From Phycisphaeraceae bacterium (GTDB lineage: Bacteria > Planctomycetota > Phycisphaerae > Phycisphaerales > Phycisphaeraceae): a stretch of DNA of 64,000 bases. Below, in pieces: positions 44,175 to 51,623 of the stretch (positions are counted from its first letter, which is position 1; every line of letters starts with the position of its first letter). Location: contig JADZCR010000017.1 of assembly GCA_020851465.1 (NCBI GenBank), forward strand, positions 186,001-250,000. The letters are read 5' to 3'. The position numbers were made by a program, and so were the translations under genes. The notes under the pieces are model-generated. The model was not told the origin of the DNA, searched no databases, and saw only the letters and a program-made list of their open reading frames with translations.

Positions 44175-45335
44175 TCACCGCAGGAAAAGCTCTCGCGGTC
44201 CGGTTGTTAGCACCTCACAACCTTTTTCAGTTACGAGGATGGTTTCGCTGCATGTCGCGCCGCAGATGCCGACATCGCGCAGGCTGGTGCTGCAATGAAA
44301 AACCATACCAGGCCGAAGCTCATCACGGACGCCGACGCCGATCCATAGTCCCGGATGGTCGGACCATTCGGGAGGAAAACCCAGACCGACGCTGTAGCCG
44401 TAGTAGCCGTGCCAGACGATGTGTCTGGGGATCGACTCCAGCTCGCGTGCCGATTGAGAGGCGACATCGCCGGCAATCGCACCGGGTTTGATGTTTTGGA
44501 TCATCGCCTCGACACTGGCGATGGCTGCGTTGGCCAGCTCACGTTCCAGCGACGTCGGCTCTCCCAGTACAGCCGTGCGCAGCATCGGTGTCTGGTATCG
44601 CTCTACTGACGCGGCAATCTCGATAAACACCGGGTCACCATCAAGAATCGGCACGCGGTGAAAGGTCGAGTGGGGTACGCCGCTGCGACGACCGGTCGTT
44701 ACGATCACGGGATACGACGAATATTCGCTGCCGCCTCGGATCATCGACTCGTAACCAACTGCTGCGATGTCGTTGTCGGTCGCGCCAGGACGGACAGCAC
44801 GGATCATTGCTGTCATTGCCTCACCCGTGATGTGTCCGGCGCGGCGGAGACAGGCGATCTCCGGTTCGGATTTGATCGCCATCACACTGGGGACGCAATT
44901 TGTCGCATCCACCAGCACCGCATCAGGCAGCAGGCCGCGAATGGCGAGATACCCCGAAGCACCCAGTGAGGAGTAATTCCCCATCTCCAGGCCGATACGT
45001 CCGCGATTAAAGCCGAGCTTCTTGACAAGATTAGCCGCAGCTTCGTGGGGGTTCTGGTGCAGTCCGTAAAGGTTTCGCGCCTCCACCCACGAACTGAGCA
45101 GAGCATTGTGGCTCTCGAAGTCCTGGCAGAGCAACTCAATGGGAGCATCCCGGGGAATCGCAACGAGCCAGAGCTTGTGCGGCGAGACGCTCTCAATACC
45201 GGTGAGATAACAGACACTTGCCATCGTCGTGGCGAGAACCAGGTCAAGATTCCGTTCCGACATGGAACGCTGAACGCCAGCGACTCGACGTTGATATTCG
45301 GTAACAGGAAAGGCAAGCTTTTTGTGGGTGTTCAT
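44175..45335 (-). CDS. M24 (creatinase/ectoine hydrolase-type) aminopeptidase-like protein
   Basis: 386 residues with the pita-bread fold: a creatinase N-terminal domain (about 1-140, VCYLTGIESVSPHKLWLVAI) and an M24 catalytic domain. The metal-ligand stretch that normally contains two Asp reads VFIEIAASVERYQTPMLRT, so both are missing. The motif GYYGYSVGLGFPPEWSDHPG is nearer to creatinase and ectoine hydrolase (DoeA-like) proteins, which work without the dinuclear metal site. A 29-base palindrome lies 25 bases upstream of the ATG. I place the start at ATG 45335 (MNTHKKL). A typical Xaa-Pro dipeptidase role is therefore unlikely. Confidence 0.75.
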   Translation of the reverse strand: MNTHKKLAFPVTEYQRRVAGVQRSMSERNLDLVLATTMASVCYLTGIESVSPHKLWLVAIPRDAPIELLCQDFESHNALLSSWVEARNLYGLHQNPHEAAANLVKKLGFNRGRIGLEMGNYSSLGASGYLAIRGLLPDAVLVDATNCVPSVMAIKSEPEIACLRRAGHITGEAMTAMIRAVRPGATDNDIAAVGYESMIRGGSEYSSYPVIVTTGRRSGVPHSTFHRVPILDGDPVFIEIAASVERYQTPMLRTAVLGEPTSLERELANAAIASVEAMIQNIKPGAIAGDVASQSARELESIPRHIVWHGYYGYSVGLGFPPEWSDHPGLWIGVGVRDELRPGMVFHCSTSLRDVGICGATCSETILVTEKGCEVLTTGPRELFLR

Positions 45336-45359
45336 TTTCTTAACCAAAGTCTTAAAACC

Positions 45360-45388
45360 TATCATCGCGGTGTTGAACCGCGATGATA
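45360..45388. promoter_or_regulatory. Palindrome upstream of the M24 gene
   Basis: An 11-base inverted repeat, TATCATCGCGG, with a 7-base centre (TGTTGAA) and its perfect complement CCGCGATGATA. It lies 25 bases before the minus-strand ATG at 45335, in the expected 5' leader or promoter zone. It has no T-run, so a terminator is unlikely. An operator or an mRNA hairpin are the alternatives. Confidence 0.6.
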
Positions 45389-45533
45389 TCGCAGGCGAGG
45401 TGAGACATGCCCGCACGGCAGAGATCGTCCCTCTCTCTGCGGGTTAGAACGCGGCAATGCGAAACCGACTAGCACCGCGAATGGTTGCAATCAGTGAGAG
45501 ACGTTGCCGCGCGATGGGTTATTCAGGCGGCTG

Positions 45534-46451
45534 TTAATGCGCTGACAGGCTCAGCAGTTTCACGGGTTTGACGGGCTTGCTGTTGCGGCAAACGATCGGG
45601 AAATGCTCGCCAGCCTCGATCATCGGGGCACCATCGGGCAGGTTGATGAATTGCTCCATCGGATGACCGCGTTTGCCGGCGTAGTAGGCAGCCCCCGTCA
45701 TGTAATGGATCGCGATTGCGCGACGCGGACGGGGCGATTTATTCGTCGGCGAACCATGCCACGTCAACGAGTGATGAAAAGAGACTTCGCCTTTCTTGAC
45801 CGGCCAGGGGATCGCTTTGGCCTCTTTGACCTGTGAATCCGTGGGCACGTTGAATCCCTCGTTGGCTTTGCCGAATTCCTGTAGATCTTTGAGGTTCTGC
45901 TTGGTGCGGAGAAATTCCATCTGGTTTCCCCACTTGTGGGAGCCGGGAATCATCCACATGCAGCCGTTGTCGAGATCCGCATCGTCAAAGGGAATCCAAG
46001 CGGACACTGGCGTCATCGGCAGGATGGTTGGCCAGAGCGGCGCATCCTGATGCCAGCTTGTCGCACCACCCGCCTGCGCGGGTTTGTATTGCACCTGGTC
46101 ATGCCAGATCATCAGGTCGCTCATCCCGGTCAATTGAGAGATGCCGGTGACGACCTTGGGGTGATACAAGAGTTTTTCAAATGCGGGCGAGCATTCCCAC
46201 ATGTTGACGATTTGCCAGACGGGAGTTTTGCCGTCACCGCTGCCGTAGGTGTCCTTGGTGCCATCGACTGAACCGGTCAGATCGCGGAAGAGCACGGGTC
46301 TGGGATCGGAAGGGCCGAAGCCATGAGGCCCTATGTCGATGACGCGATCGAGTTCCGCGGTCAGCTCAGCCAGTTCCGCGTCGGTGAGGATACGTCCGCC
46401 GTTGAGACAGCCATTGCGTTCAAATTCGTTGATCTGCTGTGTGGAAAGCAT
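45534..46451 (-). CDS. PhyH-family Fe(II)/2-oxoglutarate oxygenase
   Basis: 305 residues. The full metal triad is visible: HxD in TSWHQDAPLW and the distal His in TWHGSPTNKSPRPRRAIAIHY, with the 2-oxoglutarate-binding Arg in the same stretch. PGSHKWG and NGCMWMIPGSH are typical. The start follows weak upstream sequence (ATG MLSTQQINEF). The substrate is unknown. It converges on nothing and is divergent from purQ by 118 bases. The likely class is non-heme iron dioxygenase acting on a lipid, amino acid or small-molecule substrate. Confidence 0.88.
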   Translation of the reverse strand: MLSTQQINEFERNGCLNGGRILTDAELAELTAELDRVIDIGPHGFGPSDPRPVLFRDLTGSVDGTKDTYGSGDGKTPVWQIVNMWECSPAFEKLLYHPKVVTGISQLTGMSDLMIWHDQVQYKPAQAGGATSWHQDAPLWPTILPMTPVSAWIPFDDADLDNGCMWMIPGSHKWGNQMEFLRTKQNLKDLQEFGKANEGFNVPTDSQVKEAKAIPWPVKKGEVSFHHSLTWHGSPTNKSPRPRRAIAIHYMTGAAYYAGKRGHPMEQFINLPDGAPMIEAGEHFPIVCRNSKPVKPVKLLSLSAH

Positions 46452-46569
46452 GGTGTGACCCTCGAAGGTGACGCATTATCTTATCCGCAACGATAAAGGA
46501 GAAGAAGAATCGAGCACGCAGCCTGATCTCCGACGGGAAAGTCATTCGCCTTCCAAATATGATGTACCG

Positions 46570-47358
46570 ATGCAACCTCTCACACTGATCCTTCGTACTG
46601 CTGGCACCAATTGCGACCGGGAATTGGCTCATGCCTTTGAACTGGCGGGCGCAGCTACGCAGACTCTCCACCTCAACGAGCTTATCAAGGATCCCGCTCG
46701 GATTGATCGATTCGACCTGATCGGTTTCCCCGGCGGATTCAGCTACGGCGACGACATCGCAGCGGGACGGATCTTCGCCAACCGCCTGCGTCACCATCTT
46801 TACGAGCCGCTCAAGGGTGCGATTGCCCGCGGTGTGCCGATGATCGGCGTCTGTAATGGTTTTCAGGTGCTGGCAAAACTTGGCTTATTACCTGAGCCGG
46901 AGGGTGCTGGAAACGGCAGGCAGGCTGTGACGCTTGCCGACAATGCTTGCGGACGTTTTATCGATCGCTGGGTGAAGCTTGAAGCGCAGGCGGATTCCGT
47001 ATGCGTATGGACTCGCGGTTTGTCGAGCTTGGAGTTGCCAATCGCACATGGCGAGGGTCGGTTTGTGCCCGAGTCTGACGCGGTGCTGGAACGGATCAAA
47101 CAGAATCGTCAGATCGCATTGCGCTACGCAGCGGATGACAACCCCAACGGCTCAACCGACAATATCGCGGGAGTTTGCGACCCAACCGGCCTGGTCCTGG
47201 GTCTGATGCCGCACCCGGAACGGTTTATTCATCCGACTAACCATCCGCAATGGACCCGCCAATCGGCTCAATGGATGTCAGAGACACCGGCTGGACTGCG
47301 GTTTTTTCAAAATGCGGTGGAACGGGTCGCCAGCAAGGCGACGTTGGCGGTGGGATAG
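46570..47358 (+). CDS. purQ: Phosphoribosylformylglycinamidine synthase, glutaminase subunit
   Basis: 262 residues. Class I glutamine amidotransferase subunit giving ammonia to PurL in purine synthesis. The nucleophile is C95 in GVCNGFQVL, the oxyanion region IGFPGGFSYGDDIAAG is intact, and the catalytic His is in GLMPHPERF. I start at ATG 46570 (MQPLTLILRTAGTNCDREL), as in other PurQ proteins; the frame is open for 34 more codons upstream. Length 262 exceeds the Bacillus type (about 227) because of an insertion (QNRQIALRYAADDNPNGS). purL and purS are not adjacent. Confidence 0.93.
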   Translation: MQPLTLILRTAGTNCDRELAHAFELAGAATQTLHLNELIKDPARIDRFDLIGFPGGFSYGDDIAAGRIFANRLRHHLYEPLKGAIARGVPMIGVCNGFQVLAKLGLLPEPEGAGNGRQAVTLADNACGRFIDRWVKLEAQADSVCVWTRGLSSLELPIAHGEGRFVPESDAVLERIKQNRQIALRYAADDNPNGSTDNIAGVCDPTGLVLGLMPHPERFIHPTNHPQWTRQSAQWMSETPAGLRFFQNAVERVASKATLAVG

Positions 47359-47552
47359 CATTTCACGGTAATTTTTTTGGATTTTGATATACTGGTTGAT
47401 TCGCCTCGGACGTCCGCGTGGACGGCCAATAGAGGGCGAATTTTCATCATCAGGCATCCCCTTGGCGTGGATCGAGGGGGTGCGACCCGGTGGTTCTCGA
47501 TCGTGTTGGTCGGGCCGGGTATGGACCCAGATTAAAGGACTCTTTTTATCTC

Positions 47553-49364
47553 ATGGTTGACAAGAACCTTATCGCCCAACTGGGCGTCGAAGACGTTGAA
47601 GCTGAACAGATGGTTGCCGCCGCGTATGGTCAGAAAGTCGCTGATGGTGACATGACCAGTCTCTTGGGCGAGCAGATCGAAGACTACAAGTCCGGCAGCA
47701 TTCTCAAAGGCAAGATCATCGGCCGGGCAGGGGATGCGTTCCTGGTCGAAATCGGCCTCAAGTCTGAAGGCATTCTCGAACGCAGCGAGTTCGATGCTCC
47801 CGATGACGTGGAAATCGGCGACACAGTAGAGATTCTGCTCGAAGACCTGGAGTCAGACACGGGGCAAATCTCCATCTCGAAGCGCAAAGCTGACCGCATC
47901 CGCGGTTGGGAACGCATCATTGAAAAGAACAAAGAGGGCGATGTCATTACCGGCCGCGTCATGCGGAAAATCAAAGGCGGTCTGCTGGTTGATATCGGCG
48001 TCCCGGTTTTTCTCCCGGCGTCGCAAGTGGACGTCCGCCGTCCCGGCGACATCGGCGAGTTCATCGGCACCGAGATTCGCGCCTCGATCCTCAAAATCGA
48101 CACGGAGCGGCGCAATATCGTTATTTCCCGCCGCAAGCTCATTGAAGAGGAGCGAGGCGAACAGCGCAAGAAACTGCTCACAACAATCAAGGAAGGCGAT
48201 ATCGTCAAAGGCACGGTCAAGAACATCGCCGACTTCGGCGCGTTTGTGGATCTGGGCGGTATCGACGGCCTGTTGCACATCACCGACATGTCGTGGGGCC
48301 GGGTCAATCATCCTTCCGACATGGTCAAGATCGATCAGCAGGTTGAGGTCAAGGTTCTCAACGTGGACCGCGACAAAGAGAAGATTGCTCTTGGCCTGAA
48401 GCAGAAGGAAAGCAGCCCGTGGCACGACATTGAGAAGAAGTACCCGCCGAACACCCGCATCAAGGGCACGGTGACCAACATCATGTCCTACGGTGCTTTT
48501 GTGAAGCTCGAAGAAGGTGTCGAGGGTCTGGTCCACATCTCCGAAATGTCGTGGACTCGCCGCATCAACCATCCGAGCGAAGTGGTCAGCATCGGCGAAG
48601 AGATCGAAGTCGTGGTCCTTGACTTCAACAAGGACAAGCAGGAAATCAGCCTCGGCATGAAACAGACCGAGGTCAACCCGTGGGAACTGGTGGCCGAGAA
48701 GTATCCGCCGGGTACAGTCGTCGAGGGCAAGGTGCGCAACCTCGCCAGCTACGGCGCGTTTGTCGAGATCGAGCCGGGTATCGACGGTCTGTTGCACGTA
48801 TCCGATTTGTCATGGACCAAGAAACTCACCCATCCGAATGAGCTGCTCAAGAAAGGTGAGACGATCAAGTGCGTGGTGCTTGAGGTGGATCGCGCCAAGC
48901 AGCGTGTGGCTCTGGGTCTCAAGCAGATGACCGAAGACCCGTGGCTCAATGCGATCCCCGCTCACTACCAGCCGGGCATGATCGTCCGAGGCAAGGTGAC
49001 GAAGATCACCAACTTCGGCGTGTTTGTGGAGCTTGAGGACGATCTCGAAGGCTTGCTGCACATCTCCGAGCTGGCCGATCATAAAGTCGAGAATCCGCAG
49101 GATGTGGTGCAGCAGGATCAGGAAGTCGAGGTCAAGATTCTTCGCGTGGACCTCGATGAGCGAAAGATCGGCCTGTCCCTCAAACGGGCACAGTGGACCA
49201 GCGACACGAGCAGCGATGATGCCGGCTCAGGCGGCAGCAGCAAGGGCGGCAAGAAGGGCGGCTCTGGCGGCTCAACCGGTGGGCTTGGCGGCGGCATGGA
49301 TGACCATGGCGCGCTGGGTACGGATAAGATCACATTCGGCCCCGGTGGGACCAAAATGGGTTGA
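47553..49364 (+). CDS. rpsA: 30S ribosomal protein S1
   Basis: 603 residues with six S1 (OB-fold) domains in a row; several end with the VxxLDxxRxxISLGLKQ-type repeat, and the domain core GTVKNIADFGAFVDLGGIDG is typical. Binds mRNA on the small ribosomal subunit. It has a Gly/Ser-rich tail of about 45 residues (SDDAGSGGSSKGGKKGG and more) beyond the last S1 domain. Start ATG 47553 (MVDKNLIAQLG), 13 bases after AAAGGA; the frame is open 21 codons earlier. A TATACT -10-like box is at 47388-47393, giving a leader of about 150 bases. A strong terminator follows at 49425. Confidence 0.95.
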   Translation: MVDKNLIAQLGVEDVEAEQMVAAAYGQKVADGDMTSLLGEQIEDYKSGSILKGKIIGRAGDAFLVEIGLKSEGILERSEFDAPDDVEIGDTVEILLEDLESDTGQISISKRKADRIRGWERIIEKNKEGDVITGRVMRKIKGGLLVDIGVPVFLPASQVDVRRPGDIGEFIGTEIRASILKIDTERRNIVISRRKLIEEERGEQRKKLLTTIKEGDIVKGTVKNIADFGAFVDLGGIDGLLHITDMSWGRVNHPSDMVKIDQQVEVKVLNVDRDKEKIALGLKQKESSPWHDIEKKYPPNTRIKGTVTNIMSYGAFVKLEEGVEGLVHISEMSWTRRINHPSEVVSIGEEIEVVVLDFNKDKQEISLGMKQTEVNPWELVAEKYPPGTVVEGKVRNLASYGAFVEIEPGIDGLLHVSDLSWTKKLTHPNELLKKGETIKCVVLEVDRAKQRVALGLKQMTEDPWLNAIPAHYQPGMIVRGKVTKITNFGVFVELEDDLEGLLHISELADHKVENPQDVVQQDQEVEVKILRVDLDERKIGLSLKRAQWTSDTSSDDAGSGGSSKGGKKGGSGGSTGGLGGGMDDHGALGTDKITFGPGGTKMG

Positions 49365-49424
49365 TCTCAACGGCTACCTTCTCGTGTGAAGGATAAGCCT
49401 GTGACCGAAAATCTGAAGACCTAC

Positions 49425-49463
49425 GAAAGCCCAGGCAGGACATGCCTGGGCTTTCGTCTTTCT
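49425..49463 (+). terminator. Intrinsic terminator of rpsA
   Basis: A perfect 13-bp stem, GAAAGCCCAGGCA and TGCCTGGGCTTTC, with a 5-base loop GGACA, followed by GTCTTTCT. It lies 60 bases after the rpsA stop on the plus strand. Very clear; the T-run is short but adequate. Confidence 0.92.
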
Positions 49464-49583
49464 ACGGGGAATGTGTTATCCGAGCCAATTTCCGGGCAGG
49501 TATCAAGGAATGACGGCACTTATGCGTAATGATGGCTTCTCTATTCGCCCCAATTTAACGGGCATTTTGTAGAAAGAAGAGTC

Positions 49584-50125
49584 TTAGGAAGTAGAGAGCG
49601 GGTTTTTGCGGAGGATGGAGAGTGTCACGGAGTAGAGATTATCGCGTCGGTGGTTGAATCGGAACTCTGTTTCTTTGAGGTACAGGTAGAACGTAGGGCG
49701 AGGGACGTCGTTGAACTTGACGAGGCGACGCTTGGCGTAGCTCCAGAAGCTCTCGATGCCGTTGACGTGGGCGCGGGCCGGAGACGAACTGGCTGTCGTT
49801 GTGTTCGACGCGCAGGTATTTCTGGTAGCCCACATCGACCAGGCCGTCGTAGCCGCGCCAGCCGTCGGAGTGGACGATCGAGTCGAGGCCGACATGCCCG
49901 CGGATGGCCTTTTGCAGGGTCTTTTTCTTACCATCGGGGACGATCTCGGTGTGGACGCAGCCGTTGCGTTTGAAAATGCCGAACACGATGGTCTTGCCAC
50001 CGGCGCAGACGCAGGTAGATGTCGTTGGTGGAACGCACGCTCAGGCTCGTGAGCTCGGCGGTGTCGGTCGCCGTCAAGTCCATAGCGAAAACGCGGATTA
50101 GGCGGCGGAAAACTTTCACACTGAT
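49584..50125 (-). pseudogene. IS1595-family (ISXO2-like) transposase, frameshifted remnant
   Basis: Three frames on the minus strand carry consecutive parts of an ISXO2-like DDE transposase. The N-terminal helix-turn-helix (KVFRRLIRVFAMDLTATDTA, about 50128-50003) passes to VFGIFKRNGCVHTEIVPDG and HSDGWRGYDGL in a second frame (about 49998-49785). A third frame carries HVNGIESFWSYAKRRLVKFN to the end at 49584. Frameshifts lie near 50000 and 49783. The order is that of a functional family member with the DDE catalytic region in the middle. No intact copy, no clear terminal inverted repeats. It abuts a truncated pseudopilin gene. Confidence 0.8.
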
Positions 50126-50365
50126 TCGGGATACCCGCCGTGGTTTCACTATCGCAGCGACTTTGTGAGCGTTTATGCTGACGTGGACAGCTACTACTAC
50201 GGTAACGGCAGACCGCAATCGGTGCCCGGAGCAATTTCGGTGCTTCGCGCAGAAGCTCATCCGCAGGGGATGAACGTGGTGGCGCTGGACGGCAGCGGTC
50301 GATTTGAGATCGGCTTCAAAGACCTACCTCCGCCGGACATCGCAAGCAACTGGTACGTCAAGTAG
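50102..50365 (+). pseudogene. C-terminal fragment of an H-X9-DG pseudopilin protein
   Basis: The frame is open from just after a stop at 50099 with no good start near it and runs to a TAG at 50363-50365. Near its end it reads HPQGMNVVALDG, an exact H-X9-DG motif, preceded by Tyr/Ser/Asp-rich sequence typical of the pseudopilin head. The N-terminal prepilin leader and helix are missing. They would lie where the IS1595-type remnant now sits, so the gene was probably disrupted by that element and the rest lost. An internal GTG (50165) could be used but lacks support. Confidence 0.6.
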
Positions 50366-50413
50366 TCTCCAGCCGGAGTCAATGCGGTATCACACGGCTC
50401 GCGGTTGACGGAT

Positions 50414-51526
50414 TTACTTGCTTCTCTGGGCTTGATGTCTCAGGTAGTGGTCGGCCAGTGTGATCGCCATCATGGCCTCGGCCATGGGTACGAATCGCGG
50501 CAGCAGACAGGGATCATGCCGCCCCTTGGTTGCGATGGTCGTCGATTTGCCGGTATTGGTCACCGTCGGCTGTTCACGCGGCAGAGAGCTTGTAGGCTTG
50601 ACCGCGCAGCGAAGAATGATGGGCATCCCTGACGAGATGCCACCCAGCATTCCGCCGTGTCGATTAGTCCGTGTGTGGATCCGGGGGTTGTCTCGGTCGG
50701 GGGGGATGAAGGCATCGTTGTTTTCGCTGCCGCGCAGGGTTGCGACACCGAAACCGACACCGTATTCGACACCGAGCACCGCGGGCAGGCTGAACATAGC
50801 TTTCGCGAGGTCGGCCTTGAGCTTGTCAAATACCGGTTCACCCCAACCCGCCGGTACACCGGTAGCGACGATTTCCGCAATACCGCCAATCGAATCGAGT
50901 TCACCGCGCAGCTTTTCGATGAGCGCAACCATCGCATCGGCGATGGCAGGATCAGGACAGCGGACAATGTTGGACTCGACTTGCTCAAGAGAGACAGATG
51001 CGGGATCGGGAATATTCGCGATGAGCTGGCCGACTTGTTTGACGTAACCGACGATTTTCACACCTGCGGGAGAGATGTCAGTGACGCCGGCAAGGATTTT
51101 TTTGGCGATTGCGCCTGCCGCGACTCGGGCGGTGGTTTCGCGGGCGGATGATCGCCCTCCGCCGCGGTAGTCTCGAAAGCCGTACTTGGCGTCGAAGGTG
51201 TAGTCAGCGTGACCCGGACGGTATTTATCTTTGATGTCCGCGTAGTCTTTTGATCGTTGGTCTTTATTAGGGATGAAGATCGCGATCGCGGTTCCGGTGG
51301 TTCGACCTTCAAAGACGCCAGCCAGAATTTGCGCGACATCGCTTTCGTCACGTTGGGTGGTGATCCTGGATTGTCCGGGTCGGCGGCGGTCCAGATCGGG
51401 TTGAATGTCTTTCTCGGACAGCTCGATACCGGGAGGCACGCCGTCGATGATAACGACATTACCGGCACCGTGGCTTTCACCGGCAGTCGTGACACGAAAG
51501 ATTTGTCCGAAGGTATTACCCGCCAT
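50414..51526 (-). CDS. aroC: Chorismate synthase
   Basis: 370 residues, the last step of the shikimate pathway (5-enolpyruvylshikimate-3-phosphate to chorismate, with reduced FMN). Family signatures: [20 protein letters not shown] near the start, [14 protein letters not shown], and [29 protein letters not shown] (parts at residues about 115-140). The C-terminal [15 protein letters not shown] also fits. Length normal. Stands alone between the IS remnant/pseudopilin fragment and the processing protease; 97 bases separate its ATG from the stop of the protease gene. Confidence 0.97.
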   Translation of the reverse strand: MAGNTFGQIFRVTTAGESHGAGNVVIIDGVPPGIELSEKDIQPDLDRRRPGQSRITTQRDESDVAQILAGVFEGRTTGTAIAIFIPNKDQRSKDYADIKDKYRPGHADYTFDAKYGFRDYRGGGRSSARETTARVAAGAIAKKILAGVTDISPAGVKIVGYVKQVGQLIANIPDPASVSLEQVESNIVRCPDPAIADAMVALIEKLRGELDSIGGIAEIVATGVPAGWGEPVFDKLKADLAKAMFSLPAVLGVEYGVGFGVATLRGSENNDAFIPPDRDNPRIHTRTNRHGGMLGGISSGMPIILRCAVKPTSSLPREQPTVTNTGKSTTIATKGRHDPCLLPRFVPMAEAMMAITLADHYLRHQAQRSK

Positions 51527-51623
51527 GCGGAGGCGATTGTATCAACAGTCCCGACGTGGAATCTCCACGCGATCCATCGAGAGGGCACCCTCGACGATTT
51601 TTACGCGGACATTGAGCTGCTGA

